In this document: piece after piece, positions 37,373-50,371 of the stretch
Numbering within the stretch: position 1 is the stretch's first letter
Layout of the letters: each line of letters starts with the position of its first letter
Source: Phanerochaete sordida
Lineage: Eukaryota; Basidiomycota; Agaricomycetes; Polyporales; Phanerochaetaceae
Length of the DNA: 60,309 nucleotides
NCBI GenBank assembly: GCA_019973155.2
Contig: BPQB01000125.1
Coordinates: 1 to 60,309, forward strand
Reading direction: 5' to 3'
Program-made: the position numbers and the translations under genes
The notes under the pieces: model-generated
Databases searched by the model: none
Seen by the model: only the letters and a program-made list of their open reading frames with translations
Told to the model about the DNA's origin: nothing

Positions 37373-37652
37373 CCTAGGCCATGAAAGCCCCAGGGAGGAG
37401 GGGGGACGATAAATAGTATGTACAGGATGCTGGGGCTTGCGTATGTAAGCGACGCCGGGAGTTTTCAGGCCTTAGGGCGCCTCATGCCCACGTGTGCTAT
37501 GATCGATCACACGCCACGAAGCCCGATCGCATCTCGCTGCTGTGCCTCACCAGGCACCCACGCAGACAAGCGTGTATATGTCGCAGATGGAAATCAAACA
37601 GGACTAAGTAGCGTGTACAAAAGCGTCATATCGTAAAGTAGACCAGTAATCA

Positions 37653-39834
37653 TCAAGCCTTCTCGACCTCAACTTTGTGGTCGGAATGCTGGTCGTGCAC
37701 CTCGGGAAGGGCAGTCTCGTCCCCGAATATCTCTGCCATCTCCTCCAAAGATTTGCCTTGGCACAATAGCACTGTTAAAGGAGGCTTTGAAAAGACAGTC
37801 GCACGACGACTCACCCTTGGTCTCGGGGAAGAACAGTGCGATGACGACAAAATCGATAGCGTTCAGGCAAATGAACAGAAGATAGTACCGCCAGCTGACG
37901 TTGTTGATGGCCAAGTTGGAGACCTGCGAAAACAAGATGTTAAACGCCCAGTTGGCGCAGGTCGCCACTGCAAACATGGACCAGCCGTTAGAAGTTGTGA
38001 TGGGACAGAACTATAGTCAACGCACCGGAAGTGCCGATGGACCGAGTCCGGGTCGGGAAGACCTGCGCGACGACGTAGTGAGACTCGGAAGAACAGGCCC
38101 CAAAAACGCAGAGACGCACCTCAGAGGCCAGCACCCAAGACACCGGCCCAAACGACACCGAGAAGAAGATGCTCGTCATGAAGATCATCGCGATGCCCGC
38201 GCGCTGCGCCGAGGTGTGCGTGTTCGCGACGCCGTCGACGACGGGCGGGAAGCACGCCACGATCGCGGTCAGGACCGAGTACGTCACCACGAAGCTGCCC
38301 GCGCCAAACATGAGCGGCTTCTTGCGCCCGACGGTGTCGAGAATGAGCGTGATGAAGCTGGGCGACACGCGTGAGCCAGCAATCACAGCGGTGCACGGCG
38401 ATACGCACAAGAAATTCGTGATGGGCCCGACCGCGCCGTAGATGCCCTGCACAAGCAGCGACTGCCCGGGGCTGAGGCCGAGCGCCTGGTACATCGACGG
38501 CCCAAAGTAATTGATCACTACACCTCCCGTTCAGCACACACGCCACGCCCGCAGACACAACCCGCGCACCGTTGATCCCGGAGAACTGCCCGAAGACCTG
38601 CACGCCGACGGCGACGAGCGTGCGCTTGAGCATCGCGCGCGTCTCCCAGAGGTCGGACAGGTTGCGCGAGCGCGCGGACGCCTCGGCGTGGATGACGCCC
38701 TGCATCTCGACGAACTCCGCGTCGGCGTCCGCGCGCGCCTCGGGCGTCGCGCCGCCATGCAGCCGGAGCACGACCGCGCGCGCCTCGTCGTCGCGGCCCT
38801 GCTCGAGGAGCCAGCGCTGTGCGTCGGTGTCAGTATCGGGAAGCGGGGAAGCAGGGAGGCGGGCGCACCGGCGAGTTCGGCAGGAACTGGATGCCGACGA
38901 GCAGCAGGAACGCGGGGACGAGCTGCAGCCCGAGCGAGAGGCGCCATCCCTGGTTGCCTTCGAGGTACTGACAGCCGTAGCCGACCCAGTTGGCGACGAT
39001 GAAGCCGATGCCGATCATCTGCTGCGCGAGGCCGACGATGAAGCCGCGGATCTTTGGCGGCGCGATCTCTGTCTGTGGACGGGATGAGTACGGGGATTTG
39101 CCCGAGGACCGAAGAAGACGCACGTTGTATAGGGGAACGGTCATCGACAGGACTCTGCAGGGAGTATAGTCAGTGTAATAGGCCTGAGCGACACGATGGA
39201 ATGCTCTTACCCGATGGCGAAGCCTGCGACGATACGTCCTACGAGCATGCATGCAAAGTTGTTCGCTCCGCCCTGCATGGCGCATCCCCACAATGCGATG
39301 ACTGCTCCAAGCTGTAGGCAAACTTAGGTGATCTGTGCAAGGAAGTGAGGCATGTTGACCCACCTGAATGCTGCGTTTCCGGCCCAGCTTGTCGTTTGTC
39401 CTAGCGGCCAGTCGTGAGAAACACCCATGTGTCCGTCTGTCTGCAAGACTCACCATCCTGCGAGCGCCGCACCGAAGAAACAGCCTCCAGTAAACGTCGA
39501 CACCACAGCACCAGACAAACTGTCATAATTCTCGGGGTGCCCAATGAAGGCCTTGAACGCGGGGAAGGTAATCACCGAGGCGATGATCCCGCTGCGGCAG
39601 CCGTGAGCTTCGCTCCGCCGGCAGCGCGCAGTCGGCTCACCTGTCATATCTGCGCATCCGGGCCCCGCATCAGGCTTCGCCGTGACATACACCAGAAGCC
39701 GCAGAGAGAAGCGCACCCAAACAAAAAGGATCCTGCGCGATCAGCCGCCGTGAGCTCGGTGCCGCGCAGCGCAGACGGGGGCACGCACCGATCGAGCAGA
39801 AGACCGCAGTGAAGATGTTGAAGGCGCGGCCCAT
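37653..39834 (-). CDS. MFS sugar transporter (sugar porter family)
   Basis: A twelve-helix H+-coupled hexose or related sugar importer in the plasma membrane. The proposed ATG at 39834 begins MGRAFNIFTAVFCSIG and continues SFLFGYDSGIIAS across two introns. The exon between them is only nine nucleotides (39649-39641), coding part of the YDS segment. Family motifs include KLGRKRS (loop 2-3), the PNSPRW region, VQVFGQFSGIN, FGPVSWVLASE with VFPTRTRS, and PETKG near the end. The C-terminus is a charged cytosolic tail ending VEVEKA. More than ten short introns are needed. Start choice is moderate, since an upstream exon cannot be excluded. Confidence 0.9.
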
Positions 39835-40488
39835 CGCGGCGAGGCGTGCGGCGTGTGTCCGGGGGTGCAGCAGAGGCGCAGGAGCCGTCCGCTGCACCCT
39901 GCACACGCCCCAGCTCTTATTGCCCACGGCGAAGACGCACGGCGAAAGCTCGGGGCGGACATGTGAGGGGGCTTACTCGCGACGCTGGCGGTGCGTCTGC
40001 CCAGGCATGCTAGGTGTGCCCGCAATATGCCTGGGGCGGCCGGTGGGCATCATCCACGGGACCCGTGACCGCGCCTGCTCGCCCGCGGCGGCCAATCCCA
40101 GCGCGAGCGCGGGCGCTGCGGGGGCGCGGCAGCGGTCCGGCCGTGGCCCGATCGCGACGGCGCGGGGGTGAGAAGAGATCAAGGGTAGATGCGTGGATGG
40201 ATTTGGAAGGAGGTGTAGGTTGGACGTGCGAGTGCTCGGACGTGGTCGTGCACGCTCCGGGGTGTGTTGAGGGCGATCGTCCGGGACGGCTTTGAATCAG
40301 GCACTCTATCGCCGACAAAATATCGGCTGGCTGAAGCTAGGCGTGCGTAGGACACCGGCCGATGCTCATTGCAAGCCCGCAGTGAGCGGATACGCAGTCA
40401 TTTTCTCGATTCAAAGCTTGTGATAGTTACACGGGTGGCGTTGGCCCTGTAGTCGTTATGTTATCAAGCATGACATCTCGTACCGAGC
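39835..40488. other. Intergenic
   Basis: The promoter of the sugar transporter (-) and the 3' end region of the macrodomain gene (-). G/C-rich open frames near 39.9-40.3 kb show no domain. No gene called. Confidence 0.4.
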
Positions 40489-41678
40489 TCACTCTCTGGA
40501 AACAGTTTCATCCTCGGCCTCATCCTTGATTTCTTGCTTGATCTCGTCTTTCACTTCTGGCGAGGCGGTGTCTGTTTTCAGCTCGTCCAAAGGATAGTAG
40601 AGGGGTAGGATATCCCTGTACGGGTTGATGAGGAATATGTATAGCCTGCATCAAATGGAGACGCACTCGTAGATCTCTTTGTCGTGATCACTCCAGACCA
40701 CAAAGATGACGCGTTCGATCTAGTGTGGCATACGTGAGTCCACCATGATCAAATCTATTCCGAGTTGTCTGACCTGTGAGCCTGTCTCTGAGGTCAGGAA
40801 ATTTCGCACTTCGTCTAACGCGACATGTGTCGCGTCCTCGACCGGGTAGCCGTAGACCCCGGTAGAAATCGAAGGGAACGCCTGGAGCAGCGCATATAGT
40901 CAGCTCGTTCAAAGCTGCTGTGCCATGCAACACGCACAATGTGCTTCAGAGACTTTGCCGCTGCGATCTCCATGCTTCTGCGATAGCAAGAGGCGAGGAG
41001 ATCGGCGCAGTATTCCGAATCTTCGGACGAGTAGACTGGCCCGACTGTGTGTATGATGTGCTTGCTGCAAACAAAGCGTCAATTGAGACGTAGAGCGCTG
41101 GAAGCTGTAGGAAGGACTCACGCCGGGAGATCATAGCCCTTGGTGATCTTGGCATCCCCCGTCGCGCACCCATGCAGGGTTCTGCCTGTGTCGCGCGACC
41201 AAATGAGCGTGATAGGGTTGGCCAAGGTTTGCGGTGGTACGCACACTCTGCGAGGAGCTTCCTTCCGGCGGCTGCGTGGATAGCTCCGTCGACTGCGCGA
41301 GAAGCGTCACCAAGACAATAACGCGTGCCGTCAGCGTTGACTAACCTCCCCCACCACCTGCGGACGTGATCAGCCTAGTGCGCGTTGGTCATTGGGCGGG
41401 CGGCGCACCTAGCAGGGATCTGTTCGCGGCGTTCACGATGGCATCGACCTCGAGCGCGGTTATCGTTCCTTGGCTGGGCAGCTCCGTGTTAGCAGCTCCG
41501 AGGGTGTCTCATGATCTCCTCCGTCGCGTGGGCCGGCGAGACATACTGACTAGAGCGAGACACGGTCGAGGAGGTTCCCTGCGTGCTTGTACCGGAGGGC
41601 GGCGGGGTCTGCGGGGGCGAGCTTGCCGAGCCTGTAGAGCTGGCGGAGGGTGGGTACTTCTGCGAGGGGAAGCCTCAT
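40489..41678 (-). CDS. Macrodomain protein (ADP-ribose hydrolase type)
   Basis: A macrodomain enzyme expected to bind ADP-ribose and remove it from proteins or small molecules. The ATG at 41678 begins MRLPLAEVPTLRQLYRL and the stop is at 40491-40489. The first intron has a GTCAGT donor, giving RVSLYQGTITALEVD. The signature [23 protein letters not shown] is split by two introns, then GCATGDAKITKGYDLPA and IHTVGPVYSSED follow. The substrate-loop AFPSISTGVYGYP is intact, with the GVYGYP motif. The C-terminal tail is Glu/Lys-rich (KDEIKQEIKDEAEDE). The Asn-Ala-Ala-Asn and GGGGVDG motifs mark the MacroD/ADP-ribose 1''-phosphatase branch. It shares a 389 bp divergent promoter with the STK32-like kinase. 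Confidence 0.92.
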
Positions 41679-42067
41679 GGCTGGAGGAGGCTGGAGGTGT
41701 ATGTGGGCGCCAGGACGCCCCGTGTGGGCCATGACGGCATTTTCCGCGGAGGGCGTTCTAGCGCAAGAGGTGCGAGACGAGCTCAGGTCGATATTCGACG
41801 CTGATGGCTGCCTTTTGTCCTTCGCCACGACGATATTGTCTCTGCATGGCCCCTTCCCGAGACCAGCGTGCGGCCCCGCCAGCGACGTCCGCTGTCCCCG
41901 CCAGAATCGACGCAGCCATCGACCACGTGGAGGCGACTTTGTCTCCGCGGATGGGCGGGTCGGGCGCCTCCGACGTTGTCCTCCGCCCAGGCTCTTTTGG
42001 GTCGTCTTGTACTCGCGATATATAACCTCCCGCCCTCCCGCCGTAGCTTCCATCCAACATTTACCGC
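41679..42067. promoter_or_regulatory. Divergent promoter, macrodomain gene and kinase gene
   Basis: Between the two divergent ATGs. TATATAA at 42019-42025 lies 43 bp upstream of the kinase ATG. No TATA box was identified for the macrodomain gene. Confidence 0.5.
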
Positions 42068-43772
<1,705 letters not shown>

Positions 43773-44411
43773 TGCCTGGCACCTGTTCCCCCTGCTTGCT
43801 TGCTTCCCAGGACCCCGGACCCACTGACCCTCCTTGCATATCTCTGCTTGCTCCCTCTTTGCATCAATCTAACCAACGGTCGAGGCAGGCTTCGGCGCTG
43901 TACACCACCACACTCATGCACCTTTCCGGCCGCTCCGCTACACGCCTCCCAGGGACACTCGCGCTTGTATCCTGTACTCATCGGGCACCAGATATCCTAT
44001 TCGCACTACCCTCGCCACTAGCATAATACTGTATACCACCCTCATTCGCACTTTGTCTTCTTCTCACTGCTGGGTCTGGAGGCGCATCTGCTTTTGCTGC
44101 ACGCGTACATAGCCGTCAGGAAATACCCTCGCACGTATCTTATTTACACGCGGTTCCCGCGCGCCGCTTGCTCTTCTTCCGTTCTTGCTACAGGCCTAGG
44201 ATAAGGGTCCCGTTAATAGAAATAGCGTATATGAAATCCTGGTACCAGACATCAACGGAGACAGCGAGCGTGTGCGGTGGGAAAGCAGGCGACGAGCGTG
44301 GCATAAGGGACGGTGAACACAGCGCTAAGGGGACAGCGGGGCGCGGGGCTGAAGCGAAAACCTTGCAGTCAAGAACAACGTCCAGCGCGAATTTCAAAAG
44401 GGGGTGTGGGG
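43773..44411. other. Intergenic, convergent 3' regions
   Basis: It lies between the kinase gene (+) and the TRP channel gene (-). No coding signal was supported. Confidence 0.4.
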
Positions 44412-47400
44412 TCACAGCGACTCGTGCCGGTACGGCGACGAGGAGACGGCGGCCTCGTTGCGCATGCCGCGCGTGAGCATCATGAGCAGGTTCTCGATCC
44501 GCGCCTGGCGGTCCTGCACGCCAGGGTAGACGGCCGTCAGCACACCGTCGCCTCGAGGACCGGCCAAGCAAACGCACCTGGAGCTCCTTCATCTCGTCCT
44601 TGAGCCGGTTCACCGGCAGGCCGCGTATGTCGTCCACGAGGCCCTCGAGCCGGCGCACGCGCTCCTCCGCCGCCGCCACCGACACGCCCACCGACGCGCC
44701 CACGGCCGGCGGCGGCGCGAGCCGCTCGTGCGACGCCGAGATCGTGCGGCGCCCCGTGTGCCGTGCGTAGAGCCGGCTCAGCGGGCTCCGCGGCCCGACG
44801 GTGGGCACCTCTGCGCTGTTGTACGGCTCGACGAGGTCGGGGAGCGCCGTCGAGCGGTGCACGGGCGACCCGCCCGGCGGCGTGCGCGGGCTTCGCGGCG
44901 CGCGGAACGAGCGCAGGCTCGTCGCGCGGCGGTTCAGCGGCGGGGCACTCCCGGAGGGCGGGGGCGAGGTCGCGCGCGCGCTGGAGCGCGAGATCGTCGA
45001 GAGCGCGCCGCCCACGTCGTCCTCGTCTTCGGATTCGAAGAGCTCGTATGTTTCGGACGCGTCGATGTCAAAGATCGCGTCGTAAAGATCCATCGTGCTC
45101 GCACCGACAAGCCGTTCTAGGAACGGCAGGTGCTTCACGCCGCGGAACACGCTGTTGTATAGGTCCTGTGCCGTCGCCGTGCTGGATTCGCGGAAGTGGC
45201 GCCCTTGTGCGAGGTAGCGTTCGTAAATCGCTATAGCAATGAGCCACGGGAACGACTAGGGTGTACAAGGGTGAATACAATGTTGTCAATGCAAACTTGT
45301 GAAGACTTCTTACGGTCAGCTTGATAAGGAAAACGTTCGCAGAGTGCAGTGCTCTGGGCGTCAAAATGCAGGACAAGGGCCACAAAATTAAGAACGCGAA
45401 GAGGTTGAACGGCGGTTGATAGCTGAAGAGAGCATCTGACTTCACGCTAAACATAGGTGAACACGAGGCTTGATATCCGCTGAAGGTGATCACATACCCT
45501 TCGATGGTCGAAATCGCAAATTGGAACAGATACTGCGGCAGTTGTCAGGATTATGCAGAGGCAGAAATACAAGAAATTGACCTCCTGTGTCGCGTTCTGC
45601 ATAGAAAGCGATGAGCTCAAGGTAGTCCATGAGATCCAGAAACACTCACCGCATCGATACGAGCAAAGGTGTTCGACAGGATGGAAATAAGGACTGCCAA
45701 TGTTGGATCAGCACAGTTCCGCAAGGGCGAGAACTCTCACATACTAGTCAGCAGTAGCGTATTCGACAGCGCAGCGAAGGATGTCATGAGAATCGGACCG
45801 AACACCGGGTGAAAGCTCTCCGCTTGTGCAAAACTGAGATACGTGTTGCCGAACCAGATCTGTACCATGAGCCAAGCTATACTCTTAACGCTCCACTTAT
45901 CCCCCGCTGTCAATTAGCATCAGCACTCGGCTTGGAGGGCAGGGCGAAAGTAACCCACCAAGGCTATGCAGCGTGTACAGAAGGCCTGAGAAGCAGATAG
46001 CCGCGATACCAATGAAGAAGATGAAATCCGAGGCCATGGCACGGAGGGCTCTGCAACGTGGATCAGACCAAGGGTACTAACTGGGGCGGCCTTGAGACGT
46101 ACAGCACGACTACATTGTTCTTCACGGCAAAGAACGCCAGTCTGTAGGCGTGGCAATCTTAATATGGGGTAAAACAAAGCAGCGCACGGACTAACCGAGG
46201 AAACAGAATACACGCTCCACAAGCCAGGATATCAAATGCGAGGTCCGAGGAGTCAGCTGTTCGACGGACGTCGTCAGCAGTGACGGCTTCCATAGCAGCG
46301 ATAGATCACGCACGGTCATGGTTGACGAGCCCCTTGATCCTGAATATGAGATAGAGGATGCAGATGATGACGAACGATGTGTCGAACACGTTCCAAATCT
46401 ATATCGCGATGAGCACACCCAAAATATTACCACCGAGTAGTAAGTCCTCACACTTGCGATGTAGACTGTACGGGCGAGAATATCAGCACAGTTCGCCACT
46501 CGTCCATGCCGCGTACTTACTGCCCCATCCGTGCTCTTTCGACGCAGTGTACTCATCAAGGGCGAAGGCGGCAGCAAAGACGACGAAAAGGACCTCGAAC
46601 GGCGTCATGTGCTCCAGGTCCTTGTCTGCATATCGTCAGTTCTCGCACGCTTCAGTGTTGCGTCTGCACTCACTCAGTAGCGCAAGAAGAAACAGTGTCA
46701 GCAGCGCTGCGAAGTTGATGAACTCGAGCACGGCACCGTAGCGCGGGACGCGAAGGCGGTAATGATCGAGGAATGGCCGGCGGCGCACGTCGTACAGCTC
46801 AATCGCGCGCGGCTTGTAGTTGTCCGAGAGCACGGTGCGGTGCGATGTCATCGAAAAGATTATGTGGCCCCGGTAGATGTCGTTCACGACTGCTTGCACG
46901 AGTGGCGACGACAGGAAGTGCTTTGACTCTGTCGCGATCGCCATCTTCGCTTGCCATTAGTGGGCGCAGCGGACGGATGACAGGTGAGTGCACACCTCGA
47001 GCGCACACTGCGGCTCACTCAGGCGCTCATCGTCGCGGCCTACAGCTTCTCGCACATCGTGGACGACCTCGGGCGGTGCACCGGCGAGGGGGTTCCAACT
47101 TGCGGTGAGCGTCGCGGCGAGCTGGAGCTCGTTGGTGGAGAAGCGCGCCAGGAGCTTCATCGCGAGCAGCTCGCACACATGCGCTCGTGCAAGCATGACG
47201 CCTGAATACGCGAGGTGGGCGGCCGCCTCGCCGAGGAAGTGGCTCCGCACGACGAAGCACGCGTATACGACGGCCATGTTCTCCAGCTTCGCGTATTTGA
47301 ACACGAGCGGACGGACGACTGCGAAGTTGATGTCCGACGCGGTGAGCTGACTAGACACAGTCAATTCCGACCATTATGGGCGAGACTGGCTGGTGGATGG

Positions 47401-47696
47401 CACGTACTCCCAGCTCAACGCAGAGTCTACAAGAGAGAAGCTGCATCAGCATCCCGCAAGCTCGCCCACGTCAAAGGGCGGGAGGTTAGGACTCACCTAT
47501 GTTCGACTGTCGCATGGACCCATAAGCACACACAATTGCGTCATGGCGCACCCTCAGCATGGGCCAAAGCATCGATACGCACCGTGACATCTTTCTTGAG
47601 ATTCGGAATCAGCGGAAATACCTTGACCGACGCCAAATATTCGGTCGTCGGTGCCAAGAGATGCTCCGTCTGTTCTTCGTCCCTCCTCTGGGACAT
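44412..47696 (-). CDS. YVC1: TRP-type cation channel, Yvc1 family
   Basis: A vacuolar/endolysosomal Ca2+-release channel of the fungal TRP family. The minus-strand ATG at 47696 begins MSQRRDEEQTEHLL, with stop at 44414-44412. The N-terminal domain includes INFAVVRPLVFKYAKLENM and SVVYAC-like VVYACFVVRSHFLGE, conserved in Yvc1 proteins. The membrane part has FEVLFVVFAAAFALDEY, the VWNVFDTSF segment, AFFAVKNNVVVLYV and the pore-region stretch WLMVQIWFGNTYLSF. After the pore, FGPILMTSFAALSNTLLL and ILISILSNTFARID lead into the cytosolic tail with an acidic DIDASETYELFESEDED block and a Ser/Arg-rich end. There are many introns, and internal boundaries were not all resolved. Confidence 0.88.
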
Positions 47697-48078
47697 TTCC
47701 GCGTGTATTCGGACGGTGCGCCCGTCCACGAGTGTTTTTAGGCCAGGTGCGGCTGTGGGAGGGTTAGCGACGCGCGGAGGACATGGACGAGCAGGAACAG
47801 GTCAAGCGCGCTTAAGCGCCGTGGCTACACTACAGCGTGCCATCGGTGACGCAGGTCCGCGTGCACACTGCGCAGGCCTGGACGAGCAAAGCGACGACGG
47901 CCGAAATATTCTGCACGCTTCACAGTCGGGGAAAAATACACGGTTGGGCTCGTTAGATACGCACAAGAGTGGTCCATGATGTGCACAAGGTGCATTTTGT
48001 TGGAGTGTAGCATGACTCGAAGCAGCGGCCTCTCACAGATCAGACGGTAATTATAAATGCCTAGTACCTACGCTTCAG
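47697..48078. other. Intergenic
   Basis: The TRP channel promoter on one side and the F-box gene 3' end on the other. No coding signal was supported. Confidence 0.4.
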
Positions 48079-49435
48079 CTATACTATGAATATTCCTAGC
48101 CTCCTCAATGCCGGGAACATGGTGACAAGCTCTTCCTCGCACGCATGCCTGCATCCTTCGCCCAGTCCACTCGCTGGCGGAGCACTATACACGCCAAGCC
48201 TAACAAGCCGAACGCACCCCTCGTTTACGAGCCCGAGGACCTCGGCCTCGAATGCGCGCACAGAGGCGTCATCTCTGCGCAGAACGTCGAGCAGCGCATC
48301 GCCTGTTTGAGTCTTGTCTGTTAGCTGACGGTTCGGCACCAACTGTACATCGAGCAGCGTCAGTGGGCCCGTCCTCGCGCGCGTGCGAAGCGTGTCGAGC
48401 GACGAGATTGCGCGGGCTAGAGGCGATGCACGCGCAAGATCCTCCCCGCCAGCGAGCGAATGAGCTCTGCGTGCGCGCGAGAGGGGCAACTCGATAGCGA
48501 GGGTAAGCGATTGTAGATGCCGAAGCGTGGAGAAATCGAAAGGTGGGATAACGGGGTAAATGGAAGCTAGGAATGAGTAAAGGCGACTGTGAGATTGCCA
48601 GAGATCAAGAAAACAGGCGATGCGGACCTGTTGCATTTGTCGAGGGCATCGTGCATTTTAGATCCTCAATGGTGTGGGCGAACGCTTTCATGAGCTCAAT
48701 ACCGTCTGATGCGTTTGCAAAGCTCAGCGCACGCATGTCGAGCTGTCGAAGCGGCCGTTCTCGTGCAACAGCGGCCTGAAGAGCATCGCAGATGGCGCGC
48801 GGACACGTCGAATCGCGGAAGACGAGGGAAGATACGCGAGGATGAATATCTTGCGGAGTGGAGTAGTCCGACACGGGGAGCCATTCCTTGATGTCCTCTA
48901 GGTGGAGCTTGCCAACCGAACGGAAGCAGCGCAGGAGATCGCAGAGGACGCGTGAGTCATGTGGACGCCCATGGCAGACCCAGCCTTCGACGCTCAAGGA
49001 GTCCAGAATGATGGGCATTGACGGGGGAGGTGCAGGTATGCGTTTACCCAGGAGTCCTCTGAGCTTCAACGAGCGCAGTGCGGGGAAAAACAAAAGGTGC
49101 TGCGGCAAGTCTGCTCCGATATAGGGATGTATGTGGGTTATTCCCCATCTCACGGTGAGTCGTTGGATGTACGTCTTCACGACGAGGAATACCGGAGATC
49201 GAACGAAGTCTTGCAGGAAGCACCGCTTCAGGATCCACTGTTCGTGTGGATGTTCAGTCCGAGCGAAGAGAGAGACTGAATAGAAGCGATGCCTCAGGGT
49301 GAGACTACACCATGGCTTGGAGACGCGGGAGCATGCGAAGATCGTCTGCTTGTCCGTGTGCGCTCGCTCGTCCTCGACGCGCACAAAGTTGAAGATGTCA
49401 TCGAAGACCTCTACGGGCAGCATGTCGTTGATCAT
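48079..49435 (-). CDS. F-box protein with leucine-rich C-terminal region
   Basis: A probable SCF ubiquitin-ligase adaptor. The ATG at 49435 begins MINDMLPVEVFDDIFNFV, an F-box-like helix. The rest resembles the leucine-rich, poorly conserved target-binding region found in Agaricomycete F-box proteins: ALRSLKLRGL, LDSLSVEGW, VGKLHLEDI, LRQLDMRAL and LQSLTLAI at intervals. One short intron with a GTCCGC donor at about 48630-48570 joins the two coding frames (NAT|ASIYPV). The stop is at 48081-48079. No enzymatic motif was found. Confidence 0.78.
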
Positions 49436-50371
49436 GGCCGAGACCGGGACAGTTGGTGTCGTCTCCTGGTACGCAAGCTTAGAAACTTTTGACACAGCAC
49501 ATATGCTGGTACTCACCCTCGTCGTATGTCGTTTAGGCGACAATTCAGGAGATTGCCATATGGCTGACAACGACATCATGAGTATCCGTCAAAGTAGTGT
49601 GGGTGGCCCCTTCCAGCGAGGCCGCAGTCTTTATACATCCGAGAGTGCGTAGGTTAGAGAGGTTATAGCATAGGGGCCAAAGGTTCTCTGGGCGTTCCAC
49701 AGGCCCTTTGGTGGGCCCAAAGGCGCACCTCGAAGAGTCTGGGGACATCACTGACGACTATACAGTGCATCACGCGCACCGTCGCGTGATGAGGCGTAGT
49801 CTTTCAGCCGAGGTCGTACAGGTGGCGCAGCGTCGGAAGCGGCGCGACTGGGGCCCGTGGTCACACGAAAGTACTGTGAAGAGGGGGCGTGGACTGCAGC
49901 CTGAGCATGACCTGACTCCTTTCTGCCGCAAATAAAGCAGTCAATGGACTGGACTTGCAAGCCTTACGCGGTCCAAAGCTATCCCATAGGATTATGCACA
50001 TGTACCGGACGGATTGTAGGCGAGTGATGAGCGTAGAAGCGAGAGAGTAAAAGCGAGAGAGATGACCGCGTCGAAGAACCAGCAGAGCTTGTTAGTAGGC
50101 GCCAGGTTCAATTCAGCCACTTCGCTCTGTTTCATTTCGTTTTTAAGGCAATGAACTGTAGCTGCCTTGAAGCTTGAGGACGAAGTGCAATCTACCGACG
50201 ACTATATGCTGTCGATGCTGTCAAAATGCTCAGTCGTGCTATGACCGAAGTCTCATCGCAGAGCATGACACTTCCGTCACTTCATACGACGACCCGACTC
50301 GACCACCACGCTCACACTGGCACCTTCAGCAAAGGTCTTCCCAATATTATCAAGCCGCGGGTGCCGCTGCG
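49436..50371. other. Intergenic, possible F-box-like remnant
   Basis: A minus-strand stretch at 49545-49748 encodes a leucine-rich piece (ENLWPLCYNLSNLRTLGCIK) resembling the repeats of F-box proteins, with no matching start or F-box nearby. I treat it as a possible remnant or chance frame. No other coding signal was found. Confidence 0.3.

Noticed and set aside
36336..37412. Long + strand open frame
   Set aside because: It is antisense to the F-box/ankyrin gene, which has a confirmed phase-0 intron.
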